Below, in pieces: positions 20,801 to 37,000 of a stretch of DNA of 64,000 bases. The number at the start of each line of letters is the position of its first letter. The stretch's first letter is position 1. Under the pieces are notes generated by a model. The model was not told where the DNA came from. It made no database searches and was given only the letters and a program-made list of their open reading frames with translations. This DNA comes from Gonapodya prolifera JEL478 (taxonomy: Eukaryota > Monoblepharomycota > Monoblepharidomycetes > Monoblepharidales > Gonapodyaceae), in contig KQ965750.1 in NCBI GenBank assembly GCA_001574975.1, positions 62,001-126,000 of the forward strand, in the 5' to 3' direction. A program made the translations under genes and the position numbers.

Positions 20801-23800
20801 CACTGCCCACATGGAGGCACCACCTCTACTACCTTCGGGCATACTGCCCTCCCTGCCCACTCTCCCTCCTTACGTCATCCGCCCCACAGTCACCGACCAT
20901 CCCGACTTTTGTAAAGCTGGCGCGAGCGACGCCACCCCCGACCCCTCCCGAGGCTCCAATCATCCCGCCCCGGCGACTGCGCTGTTGCTGCGTTGCAAAT
21001 TGAGGAGCGGCAGCAGCTGACGAGCCTGCGGGCGCATGTTGATATTGGTGGGAGGTCCGTCAGAACCTCCCAGATGCGGTTGTGTGGGGAATGATGGGCG
21101 GGGCTGCACTGCATACCCTGCCCGAGAAGAAGTCCCAGATGATAGTCCCTGTACCACCACATCCTGCTTCCTGCGGTTGTCAAAGGAGGCTTGGGGAACA
21201 GGAAGGGGCTGTTGCTGACCCCTAAGTGCAGCGATTTCCTGATTCTTCCGTTCTAAGTTCTTGGTTTACCCAATGTGACAACAGCATGGATGAGAAGGGC
21301 GACAACAAAAGTACAAGGCATGAACACATACACTTTCAAGCTTGTTCGAGGTCCAGCGCCTTTCGTCTTGCCTTGCCCTCCCTAAAGGTCACACGGATAT
21401 ATATCACCATAATGGACCAGATCGCTGCATCGTTTCAACACTCACAATTTGGTTTTCTTTGACAGTTCCCCCCTCATCGCGAGAAAATCCATCTTCGCCG
21501 TCACCACCCACTCTGTCCTTACATCCACGGTGTTGTTCACCACTGACGCATCCGTTTCCGTGCTGACGTCATTGCTACTTACGAATTGCGAATTGATAAA
21601 CGCATGACGCCATCCACGGAAAGAAAAACGTCTAACCTGGTGGTTGTGGTCCCAAACTCGGCGACATCATTGCCCCTGTGGTCCGTCGCCTTCGTCATGG
21701 CGTCCCTGCATGGTAAAACCAGGAGCAAAGTTATCAAGTGAACGCTTAAGCTCTTAAAGAGGGAGCGAATTACCTTTCCATGACAATCTCTTTGTACTCG
21801 GATAGAATCCCAGCCCATTGATACAGATGTCACCTCGAGGATGTTGACGGGTCCGCAGTAGGGTTTCTGTCTTTCTTGAGATCCGAAGGGCTTCCTCGAC
21901 TTCTCGAGTCTTGAACTTTTGGATGTCAAGGTCTTTGGCAATAGCTTCATTTCGTTGCAGCGCGGCCGCGTGCAGTTGTTCAAACTATTCGCGCCGTCTT
22001 CTCTTTCTCCGGATCGGCCGTGCTCGTGTACACCTGGCCCCTGCAAGTGCTTATCGCGAGTTGACCGTCCTGTAATCGGCGATCCGTGCACTCTTGGAGG
22101 AACTTGACTGGATTGGGGTGCAGATATTTTTAATCAAGTCTTGGGCAGATTGGGAATGAAGCGAGATACGTGAATGGCGGGATGGAGGACGAAATTTGTA
22201 GGGGCATATTGAAGAGTGCCATGTACGCTTGAGCTGTCCAAAGACATAAGGGAAAGGAGGAGCGGATTTGATGGCAAGGAGGAATGGAAAGATCACGTTT
22301 GATGTAATGTGAACAGCAGCGCCAAGCCTGGAAACGCGGCACGTGATGGCGTTCATGGCACTCACGATTTGAGATAAAGTCGTCGATAATGCCTGAGCGA
22401 AGAGGCGAGGGATGTGCAATCAGAGCAGTTACAGCGATAGTCAGAATGAAGAAGGACGGAACAGTATTGGGAATCAAATTCACAGAATCAGAGCCTCGAT
22501 TAACGTCAAATTGCTCCAATGAGCCGCGATGGGTTCCTCTGGAGTACTCACATTGGAAGCCGAATTGATAATTTGTGATGAGCGTCTGGACCGCAGTGTA
22601 AATGAGTCAAGTTGGAAATGGACGAAAATTGTAATCTACAAACCTTATTTATTCCCTCCAAGCCAAAATTTGCACCATAACACGAACAATTCAGAGCAAC
22701 ACCGTTTTACCCCTGTGGCGCACTTGCAATCACTATCGCAAATTATCGGATGACGAAAGGTGCCGTTTTGCGTGGAAACTGGGGTTCGAGGGACATGAGG
22801 CGACACGACGTCCGATTGGGAACTGACGATAAGCGATGACGTGTGTGTAGGGTGCTGAGCGACGTTGGAGAGGCCAAAGGTGAGCGAGCCAAGTTCAAAC
22901 GTTGCAGCGAAGCGGAGTTCGACACACACCAAGAGACCTCTGGCCGTTTAAGAAGCCCAGAGAGGCGTATTGCCTGGGGTAAATGGACATAATGATGGAT
23001 GCCTGCGAGACCGGAAAATGGATGATCGGCTTGGGCCTTTGGTCTGGATTCAACGGTTGAAATGTGGTGTATTCCACCTCATTGCGGAATCTCAACTGAA
23101 CTATACAAGACTTATCATTTGGAGACTCGCTTCGAGTTATCATCACGGAGAGAGACGTCAAGTAGAAAGGGCTGGAAAACAACGCGAAAGGAGATGTCCA
23201 ATCTCTGTTGCTTGGCGAGGAGGAATGTGAAACGGTCGAAAAGTTGCGGCAGATTCCAGATATTGCCGTGCGGTGACTGGGGCACTCTAGGAGTGAACTA
23301 ATGGCATATAATTGACGTTATGTAATAAGCTGCTGGTGTGGTGTGAGAGATTCACATCCTTGTGAAACTTTGGTTGCAAACAAGAAAACCGACGCTCTTT
23401 GCTGTGACATGGTGAGATAGGAAGGATTGTGAACAGAAGAACTTTAATTATAAATGCTTTCTTGGTGTACATGTCTTGCGAGACGCACTCTTCCAACGAA
23501 ATATATGCCTACTTCCCTCCTCCCTCGAGTTATTCGGATAAGCAAAGCGCGGTTGAGCGGTTTTCCACAGTGGAAGTCGTCGCACTTCCCAGAGTACATA
23601 AGATCGCAGAGAGAGAGGTCTTGACATGGGATAATGACGTCCTCCTGACGAATCACACACTTCGAATGCTCGACTTTGAAGGGAACCCCATGGAGGAACA
23701 CAACGGATACCAGTCGAGTCCTTCGTGATGGCAATTTACGCAGTTCCCTTGTTGGGAAGTCTCGGCTTCACGACCAACGCAATAACTGACTGTGGGGTCG

Positions 23801-24010
23801 TCCACCTGAAAGCGGAGACATTTCATTCTCACACTCGCTCGTATGGAGTGCACCCACTGCTTCCCAATTTACAAAGCTGGAAGCCCTGTCAATTCATGTC
23901 TCCAGAGACCGCGCATGTCTCCAGAGTTTGCATATTACCCCATCGAGAGCGAGTCTGCACGCCAGAGAACTTGAAAAGCGAGAGAGCTATTACAAATGCC
24001 ACAACCGCTG
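20800..24010 (-). CDS. Unrecognised multi-exon locus: Cys-rich and hydrophobic exons, then coiled coil and Gln/Gly-rich tail (one or two genes)
   Basis: Many short minus-strand frames with coding-like composition are separated by plausible GT/AG introns, but I could not build one model. From 5' to 3': a Cys-rich part (GCGICNSSLAFQVLW near 23950-24010; NCVNCHHEGLDWYPLC near 23700-23750; CQDLSLCDLMYSGKC and FHCGKPLN near 23560-23630), then NIWNLPQLFDRFTFLLAKQQ and LDISFRVVFQPFLLDVSL near 23110-23250, 'FRNEVEYTTFQPLN', and FAATFELGSLTFGLSNV near 22870-22920. A hydrophobic stretch (NTVPSFFILTIAVTALIA near 22400-22460) and a helical part (VHITSNVIFPFLLAIKS near 22260-22320) follow. Next is a coiled coil (FEQLHAAALQRNEAIAKDL near 21930-21980; NLERKNQEIAALRGQQQ near 21210-21260), then a low-complexity tail. 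No domain recognised. The Cys-rich exons could be a separate gene. Boundaries are approximate. Confidence 0.4.
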
Positions 24011-24260
24011 AAAGAGGGACGGAAAGGATGATTTCGGTGTTGGTAAAAGGGGGTCGCAAGGCGCATCAACCGTTATGGGGGAATCTGTCGGAGCACAAGG
24101 GTGTTAACGCGGCAAGCTGTAGAGGTGATCATTCAAGAGCCGATTCCGTCATGCGGTAGCGGGGAAGTAATGGAAGAGGAATGTGTAGATTTGCCGATAT
24201 TCCACCATGACCCAAGCCTGACGGAGTCAGCACTTTCACCTTTCGAACTCCGTGATTTTC

Positions 24261-26738
24261 ATGGCGGTGAGTTGTCCTGCCCCATCTCGGAGCACCCATC
24301 CTTACTTTCCTCGACGGATACTTTCTTGGCCTCCCCAATGTTGACCAATTGCGCCTTTCATTCATCGGACCTCCCCCTCCGCACAATCACCCGCAGCAAG
24401 CCGCACGGCAGGTCATTAGGGGAACAAAGAATCTCGTGAAAGGATATTCGGATGTGCAAGTGAAAGTCAGGCAAGGTGGGCTACTGGAGAAGGGGGGGTG
24501 CTTAGCCCAGAAGGCGCAAGCATGTCGGGCGACCAGCAACCTGATGCGACACACTCTGCGTCCTTGCACACTCCCTGGACGAAACAGCGACCTCCAACGA
24601 CCCATGGGGACCGCCCGGTCACCTCATGGGCGAGATAGCTGAGGCGACCAACAACCAGTGGGTAGCTTCATAAATAATTGACATCGGCAATGCTCGACGG
24701 GTTGTTTCCGACATTTAATACGTCCTGCTTTGCGCTGCCTTCCCATCCTCCTGCGATACCTGGTGACCAAACCTGCCTCAGTCGGGATTTCTTGGAAATT
24801 ATGGAGATTTTGGATAAGAGGCTGAACGATTCTGGAAAGAACTGGAGACACGTCTTCAAGGCTCTGACATTACTCGACTATCTTCTTCACTGCGGCTCGG
24901 AAGGAGTTATTTCATACGCAAAGGAGAACCTCTATGTCATCAAGACGTTGAAAGAGTTTCAGTACATCGACGAGGATGGGCGTGACCAGGGGCAGAACGG
25001 TAGGCGTCTGACCCTTGGCTTTAACCAAAGCACTTGAATTCTGACTTCCCGTGCCCTTCTTCATCGCACCACAAGTTCGACAAAAGAGTAAGGATATTGT
25101 CGACTTGCTCGCTGACGAGGCGCGCTTGAAAGAAGAACGCAAGAATCGTGGTCGCGGATACGGTGGATTTAGCGATTACAATGGCGGTCGGAGCAGTAGC
25201 CCCCGGGGTGGCTCGTATCTCGAAGACGACCGTGAGAGGGATCGAGAGAGGGCGGCTCGGAGCCAGCCGAACAACGATGATGCGGAGCTTCAACGTGCAC
25301 TAGAAGAAAGCCGAAGAACTGCAGAGCTTGATGAGAAGAGGCGCCAAGATCGGGATCGTGTCGCGAAGGAGTGAGTACGTTGTCGATATATCAACGTGCT
25401 CATATAGTTATTGATGGTTGAAATACTGCGCGGGCGCACGTTAAAAGAGAGGAAGACTTACAGAGGGCGATGCAAATGTCCCGCGACGAAGACGAAGGTC
25501 GGCGTCTGCAGGAAGAGGAATATCGTCGCCGGGAGGAGGAAGAAGCCAGACGTCGCCAGCAAATGCTCCAACAGCAACAGTACATGCAGCACTCCCAGGG
25601 TGATTTTTATGGTGGTGGCTACGGGCAGATGCCTCAGCAACAGTACCAGCAACCGCAGCCTGCATTTGATCCTTTCGCCCAGATGTACGCTTCTCAACAG
25701 CAAAATTACGGGCAGCAGTACAACATCCAGTCACAACAGCTTCCACAGCAACAGCCGCAATCAGGGTTTAATCCGTTCGGTCAGCAGAATGCCTTTGTCA
25801 GTCAGCAGCAAGGCAATCCATTTGGCCAGTCTGGAACGTTGCCATTGACCAATCAGGTTTGTGACTGAGAAGCGGTTAATCTGCTCTAGTCAGAACTCAG
25901 CCAGCATTATCTTTCTTTTTATAACAGGTGACGGGTCCTCAAACGACAACGCAAGCCACACAGCTTGCTCGAAACACTGCTCAAATCGACCCTTTCGCAA
26001 ACTTAGCAACCAATCGCCAGCAACAAGGAGCAACGTAAGTCCGAGGTACTTGTATCGACAATTGCGCTCTGTATTGAGTCCGCTATATCTAGCTACGGAG
26101 CTAACGCATCTGCGAGCTCCCTGACCGCCTCTTCCGCGAATCCTTTTGGTGCGACTGGAGCTCAACAACAGCAACCTGTAGACGTTTTCGGCTCGGCTTC
26201 ATCTCTCCAGCAACCTGCCATGCAAACCACGGATTTCTTCAATGGACAGCAGCAAGTGCAAACCAATGTGGGTGTTAGCAATTACCTTCTTCACAAATGC
26301 CTTCAATCTAATCAACTCCATTCTTACCGGTTTTCTCTCGAATCGCAGGCTGCTCCGAGTTCCAATCAGAATCAGTGGGGCATCGACTCATTGGTGAACC
26401 TGAACCCTCAGGCACTTGTGTCCGCGCCCCAGCAAAGCTCTCCCAGCACATTCGGGTCGTCTAATCAATCCTCGAAGAATCCTTTCCAAACGGCCTCCGT
26501 CGCTAGTACTGGAAGTCAACAGTGGCCTGGTGGTCAAAAAGGCCCTTCTCTCCTGGAGCTCCAACGCCAAGCTCAGATGCCTCAAGGGTTTCAAGGCAGT
26601 TCTCCGGCTGGTTTCGCTGCATACGGAGGAGGTTCGTTTATTGCGGGACAACCTAGTGCGCAGTCCACGTTCCAACAGCCGGCATTTGGAGGTGCGGGGC
26701 AATACTCGCAGCAAGTGCAGCAGGCTTCGCTGTTTTAG
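24261..26738 (+). CDS. ENT1/ENT2-like: Epsin (ENTH-domain endocytic adaptor)
   Basis: Epsins bind PtdIns(4,5)P2, bend the plasma membrane, and link ubiquitinated cargo to clathrin. I place the start at ATG 24261 (two codons, then an intron), which joins in frame to QAARQVIRGTKNLVKGYSD. The ENTH domain continues through 'ATSNDPWGPPGHLMGEIAEA' (about 24590-24650) and 'NWRHVFKALTLLDYLLHCGS' (24840-24900). Two ubiquitin-interacting motifs follow: 'DDAELQRALEESRR' (about 25280-25320) and 'EEDLQRAMQMSRDE' (about 25450-25500, after an intron). The rest is Gln-rich with NPF motifs for EH-domain partners (NPFGQQ, NPFGQS, NPFGAT, NPFQTA) and ends QQVQQASLF at 26738. A clear clathrin-box was not identified. 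There are about seven introns. The start codon is the least certain part; the first exon of only six coding bases is inferred from phase. Confidence 0.9.
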
Positions 26739-26804
26739 TCATGATTTTACATGTTATGAACTTGATGTAATGCTTCGTGGACAACATTTTGGGATCACGC
26801 AACC

Positions 26805-28112
26805 AATGACACCATTCTACAGAGATCGTGAAGACTGGTCGGATCTAACACCGATACCGCAAAACGATGCTCCCAATGCAGTTTGCACCATTGCGTATGA
26901 TGAGGAATGTGGGTTGGATTCAAAGACAACCTGAGTCATGTTCCACATGACGAGTATGACGACTCGTATCGTTCTGAATGGCAGATGTGGACGCTATGGA
27001 CTATTTTCGAGCTATTTCGATGAAGCAAGAGTTCAGTGAGAGGGCGTTGGAACTCACGGGGAAGATTATCACTTTCAACCCTGCCCATTACACGATTTGG
27101 TGAGCATTTCCTGACTTCTATTCGATGGAGATCACGCTTTCTCAACAATAAACCAGGAAATATCGGCAGGAATGTCTGTTTGCTCTAAACACCGACTTGG
27201 ACGTCGAACTTCAATTCGTGGATGAGATTGCGGAAGACAATCCGAAAAGTTACCAAATATGGTGAGACTTTGTCATGTCAAAGACTCATTGCCAACTTTA
27301 AGGGTTTTCTCGCCGAATGGCGTCGCCGATGACGAGGCACCATCGGCAGGTGTTGACGGAGCACTACAACCCGGATTCACCACTGGCAGAACTGCAGTTT
27401 GTTGGCCGTTTTCTCACCGACGACTCGAAAAATTATCACGCGTGGACGTATCGACAATGGTTGATCAGGAGGTTCAGCGTGTGGGAGGATGAACTCGACT
27501 TCTGCAACAAAATGGTGGAGCTGGATGTTCGAAACAACTCGGCGTGGAACCAAAGGTGGTTCGTTCTTTCTGCTTCTTTGAATGGTGAGACGAAGGAATT
27601 TTCTGTCACAATAGAAGAGGAATTGGAGTAAGTATTAGTTGAGCACTCGCTCCGTCTATGGGTGGTTTATTCTCGCAGTTATGCGCTCGCAAAGCTTTCC
27701 CTCGCGCCAAATAATGAAAGTGCTTGGAACTATCTTCAAGGGTGGGAGGATGCGTCAAACACTTGCTGTGGGTTTTCAATCATTTCCGTGTTAACAGGCT
27801 CGTGAGACTTGCAAACAAACGGGGGATCTCGGGAGTGGATCAAAGGGCGACGACTTTTGCCATGGACCTACGAAGTCGTGGATCCGTCGCTGCCCCAGTT
27901 CATTCATTCTTGGTTGAAATGTTGGAAATTATAAACAGTGAAGATGCGAAAAGCCGTGCCACTCTTCTTGAGGTTAGTCCCCCATGATTCTCTTTTCGGT
28001 GGGCACTGTTTTTCAATGGTGGCTTCTGAAGATATTGGACGACTTGAGCCAAAAGTTCGACACAGTGCGGGCGAAGTATTGGCAGTTCCGAAAACAAAAC
28101 ATTGTTCTTTGA
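26805..28112 (+). CDS. FNTA/RAM2: Protein farnesyltransferase / geranylgeranyltransferase type I alpha subunit
   Basis: The alpha subunit is shared by farnesyltransferase and geranylgeranyltransferase I, which prenylate CaaX proteins such as Ras, Rho and fungal a-factor-like pheromones. Start at ATG 26805 (MTPFYRDREDWSDLTPIPQ), 66 bp after the epsin stop. Spliced exons give the helical prenyltransferase alpha repeats: YTIWKYRQECLFAL, 'SYQIWHHRQVLTEHY', 'NYHAWTYRQWLIRRF', 'NSAWNQRWFVL' and ESAWNYLQG. Each has the W..R core of the family. The last exon ends KYWQFRKQNIVL at 28112, a typical final Trp-containing repeat. Seven short introns. The length of about 310-330 residues is normal. A possible substrate, the CaaX-ending globin-like protein, is encoded at 62.1-63.4 kb in the same window; this proximity may be chance. 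Confidence 0.93.
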
Positions 28113-28165
28113 TTAATCATACCATTCTTATTTACAACTGAGTTTGTAACAAACGAAATGAGGGT

Positions 28166-28750
28166 TCATCGGGCCAAACACGTTAGACATTGTGAGGAAT
28201 CGGTTGGACTGCTATAGCTGTTGAACCTGTTGTAAGAAATTTGGCAAACTTGACTGATAAAACGTACCTCATCACTGAGCAATTCGAGCAAAAGACTTCC
28301 TCGCAGCAACTACATGTTCTTGTGCAGTCGTTACACAACTTCCTCTCACAAAAGAAGCAAGCAACGGCACTGGGCAAAGAGGGTGATGGCTTTCTCTGGC
28401 AAAAACTGCAAGGCGAGGAGTCTACTTCCACAAAAACACTCTGATATCTCGTTACGGTGGCGAATAGGATCAATCAAGTTACCTAATCCGGTATGACTCG
28501 TTTGGTTCTTGATTTGGGGAGCTTTCAGTCGCATTAGCGTTCTATCTTCAATCGTGCAGTTGTCACACACAGATATTCCTTTGATTAGCACAAAGAGTTG
28601 GTAACATCGATAGAGCTCACTGGCAATTTCGACTGTATCAAAGTCGTCACGCGAGGACTTGCATCTGCCGCGTACTTCCCCAAATGGGCATCCTCGTTTC
28701 CTAGATGGCTGTTCATTCAGCTCAACCAGCATGTGGCTTCGAACTTCCAT
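28166..28750 (-). CDS. SIVA1-like: SIVA-like zinc-binding protein
   Basis: Vertebrate SIVA is a small Cys-rich protein linked to apoptosis (CD27/GITR tails, p53/MDM2 and XIAP). The N-terminus contains 'RKRGCPFGEV', matching the conserved K-R-x-C-P-F opening of the family. The C-terminal exons carry the Cys-rich zinc module: 'SPCSFCQRKPSP', 'ACFFCERKLCNDC', 'RTCSCCEEVFCSNCSVMR'. After a 42-bp intron comes 'FNSYSSPTDSSQCLTCLAR', ending at 28166. Order and spacing (CxxC repeated, then C-S-x-C-S-V and a final CLxC) follow SIVA. The middle exons (28470-28690) are less certain. The start at 28750 leaves only 66 bp to the POL3 start on the other strand, so the two probably share a promoter. The function in a fungus is unknown and should not be assumed to be apoptosis. 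Confidence 0.72.
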
Positions 28751-28816
28751 GAAGTTGTTATCTTCGCAATGCCGTTGCACTAAATTCCCGAAAGGTTGTG
28801 GTCACAATTTCCAACC
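28751..28816. promoter_or_regulatory. Probable shared bidirectional promoter between SIVA-like and POL3
   Basis: Only 66 bp separate the two divergent start codons. If both starts are right, the transcription start sites and 5' UTRs must lie within or overlap each other's first exons. No TATA box or named element was recognised. The call rests on layout alone. Confidence 0.45.
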
Positions 28817-33399
<4,583 letters not shown>

Positions 33400-33495
33400 T
33401 GTACATAGTTAAGTTTGTATTTACAATTCTTTGGTTTCTAGTGTGCTTTGGTCCGATTACTGTGGTTGCTCGTTTTGTGACGTGTTCCTCCCATT

Positions 33496-34077
33496 ATGTC
33501 TCTGCCGCGCTCGCTACCTGGTTTTCTGAGTCGTCTGGGCAAGAGCAATCCGAAGACGTACAGGAATGTCGGACTTGCCCTTGGAACGGTGTGGGGTGGA
33601 AGCCTGTATTGGTAGTGAGTCTCCAGTGGTGGACACGAAAGCCGCAGGACGTTTATCGCTGCTTCGACTCAGATTGAGTGCTTCCCTTTTGCTGCTCGAT
33701 GTATTCGTCCCCGATCCACCAGCTACATGTTCGAGAAGCGCACAACACCCATTTTCAAACTTGTGATGTTCCGTTTGCGAAGCGATCCTCGAGCGGAAAA
33801 GATGCTGGGGAATAACATCGAACTCGGGAGATTTGGACGTAAGCGCAAGCATTGCATTTCAATCCTTCCAGTGTTCCATGGGCCATTGTTCACGCGCGCA
33901 GACGTTTCTGGGACCGTAACGGAGACAAAAGGGATTATAGACTGCACTTTTTGGGTGCAGGGATCCCACGGTTCAGCCGCTGTGGAAGTGAAGGGACGTA
34001 GGGACAGTGAAATCGAATGGCATATTGAAAAATTCATTGTCAAGAATGAGTCTGGTCGGAAGGTGTCATTAGCATAG
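33496..34077 (+). CDS. COA1-like: COA1/TIM21-like mitochondrial inner-membrane protein
   Basis: Two exons. Exon 1 begins MSLPRSLPGFLSRLGKSN at 33496, basic and amphipathic as a mitochondrial leader, and runs into a hydrophobic stretch ending VWGGSLY, a likely inner-membrane anchor. The intron is about 33614-33721. Exon 2 gives 'YMFEKRTTPIFKLVMFRL', then 'EKMLGNNIELG', 'ADVSGTVTETKGIIDCTF', 'WVQGSHGSAAVEVKG' and 'EIEWHIEKFIV'. This is the pattern of the COA1 domain (phi..lG..i, G..g.a.v.f.v.GskG...v, W....l.v), seen in COX assembly factor COA1 and related to the TIM21 fold. Predicted role: early cytochrome c oxidase assembly. The stop lies only 11 bp from the convergent SPEF2 stop. Confidence 0.7.
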
Positions 34078-34088
34078 CAGATATAATT

Positions 34089-37000
34089 TTACTCTAGCAA
34101 TTGAAATAATGGCTGGAATGTGAGTCCCATCTCTTCGCTTCTTGCAATGAAGGTCTCCAAATCGATTCGATCAAGCACGTGTTTGTCCCCCGTCACGTCA
34201 CCGTCATCATGTTTACTCTCGGTTTCCAATGGTGGGCTTCCTTGCTCCGATATCGAGAATAGTTTCGCAAGAACCTCCTGATCAATGCGAGCCGTTAAAT
34301 ATTATTGACGCAGTCCCCCTAAAAACCTTCGGACTCACTTTCGAGAATGGATCCACCGCATCGGGCTCCTCCGTCCAGCGCAAATGTGTCTCCCCAACTA
34401 TTTCAACCGAGTTGTGGAGGATCGTGTAGAGCTCACCCAGTGTCAAGCCAGAATCATTTCCCGCAATCGCAAAAGCCTTTGCGACACCAGTTTTCACATT
34501 TTCATCCCGACAGCAGCACAGCATAAATTGGAGTATTTCGACGCTACTCTCCTCTTTTGGCGGTGGGTCATGGATCTTGATCGACCTTTGTTCTGTTCCC
34601 ACCTGCATGATCCTATCAGCGGATTTGGTCGTATCGTCGGGATTGGAAACTGCCACACGTGACTCTGTGACCGTACCAGTGGCATCAGCGGACATGGGTG
34701 TGTCGTGACGCTCGGCAAAAATAACTTCATTTGAACGAAACCATCACGCTCATTGTAGTTGACGTCAGAAGCACATGAAACTCACAGCTGATGGCTTCCT
34801 TGATTTTCGCCGGTCGATTATACTTCGGTTCCTCCCCATCAACCTCGGACAGTACGTCTTCAAACCACAAGGGGACGGTAAAGTAGTCTAAACTCGATAT
34901 CTGTTGTGTTCACTTAAAGTCAAGCCACATCAAAGCGGTTGCGAGGTTATCTGAGACTCGCCTTTCCGTCTTTATATGAAGAGAGAGATTCGTACTTGGA
35001 TTTCAGTGCTTGCCAATACTCCGGACCAGGACTCGGTAGAATGTTGGCACACAACAGCAAAAACTCTCTCCAATTCACGGATCCGGTCTCAAAGGGGTCC
35101 AGAATAGAGATCATCTGGGATAGAGCATTGAGGGCCGTGTGTATTTTGTAGCTTCTGCCGAAACCCAATTCACATACCTTGTCCAGTTGCCTCGGCTCCC
35201 CTCCCATCCAACCTTCGGGTACAGGATCAACCGACGACTGCATCATAAAAGAGTGCTCAGCATCGCAGCCAGGCGAGGGTACGAGTCGTGACTTACCAGT
35301 GCGGCCGTCAACTTGGACACCAATGTTTGTAAGTGGGAAACACCGATGAAACCACTCGCTGCGATGCCCTGCAACTGTGTCGCGAAGTTCAGAATTTGCA
35401 ATACCGAAAATTGATCAGGTCCTGTTTTCGTCATCAGTTTACGATGCGTTCAGATGAGATTGCGTCGGACCAACCTGTCTTCTCCACAGGAGTTGAAGGT
35501 CGTCGTTCAGGCTCTGGCTCAAACGTCAAGACACCCGGATCAATTTTGAACTTGTCCCCCTCAAGAACAAGCTCGTTGGGCAATCGCGTCTCGAATTCGA
35601 TGGCTTCCTTTATCGTTCCGACAAGTTCTTTGATGGCCTCCAATTCTGATTGATAGCGGCCATTCAACCATTCATCCAAAAGGGTGAAAGCTTCAACCCC
35701 TCGAACTTTAAGGTCCTTGAAAAAAATGGTTAAGTGATCACAACAACCGCGGATCTAGCATGGCCAGCAATCACTTACCTTGAGATGTTCAAGCGCACAA
35801 GCCCGGATTCTCTCGAGTCGGCGCCTCAGCAGCTGCTCCTCAAATTCAATCAATTTCGCATACTCTGGTGGAAGGTCAAGGTCTATGTCGGCTGATGCGA
35901 ACAAATCGCATCAGCTACGTCGGTTGGCGCGATTGGAAGCATACTCACGCTTAGTCTCTTGAACGGTCTCCGTCTTATCTGCTTTCTTTTTATTATCTTT
36001 TTTTTCGGGCTCCGCCGCAGGTGCGTCTTTCGGTGAGAGTTTAAGGTGCACTGCATTGAATCCCACTTGGTACGCAGCTTCGATCTCGGGACAGCTGAAG
36101 TCATCCTCAACATTCGGCAAGCTTGGTGTGGGTACAATAGGGTGTTTCTCTTTCTGACCCCGCTTGCCTGCACTTCCTTCTTTGGCTGGAACTTTCGCAG
36201 ATTTTGCAGGTGCTAGAATGGCAGCTATGTCCAAAGGCACCGCACCACTGGCTGGCTGCAACGGTAGTTTCACCGGTGCCAAAACAGTTTCCTCGAGAAT
36301 CTGTGATTATGATACAGGTTAACTCATAGTTCCGATTGGTGTGCGAAATAGTGTCACCTTGCTGACTCCAGCATTGTTGACCTAACGATCAATGGTTCAG
36401 CAAAGTGCATTTGGTTCCTTGTTGACCACTCACAGTGCTATAAGCATCCTTGAAGTAATCAATTGCAAGCTGCTTGGTACCAATGAACCTGTCGACTTCC
36501 ATTTGCATCATACCGATGAAAACACCGATTGCTATGACATAGTGGTCTTCGATCCACTTGTCGGAAATTATCGCGACGCGTTCGGCTTCAGCTTCCTCCC
36601 GACGAAGATCCGTCATTTCCCAAAGGCGATCTCTCAGATCATCAGCACGAATATGAAGTTCAGCTTTCGCGTCCGGATCAGCCCTATTTATGTATGGTAT
36701 GATGCACATCGTCTTTTGGTCGGCAATCTGCACCCACCTTAGGTCATCCTCCACTTCATTGTACTCCCTTTGAAACATTTCGACGAGTTCTTGCTTTCGA
36801 TCTGGCCGCTCCAGGAATTTTGCATAACTAAGTTTGATCCCATGGAAGTATCTGGTGATAGCTTCGCGCTCGCGCCTGAGTGATCTAAAGCTAAATTTCA
36901 GAGCATCCACGAAAGTATTCTCGGTCGTACTCCAAACTTTGGACGATCATTAGGAGCTCGCGAACAACCACCTGCATCAAACTTACCATCCGCAAGAACT

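Noticed and set aside
23429-23728. Plus-strand frame of about 100 codons
   Set aside because: Overlaps minus-strand frames with better third-position GC and with Cys-rich character that continues across neighbouring introns; kept only as a remote alternative.
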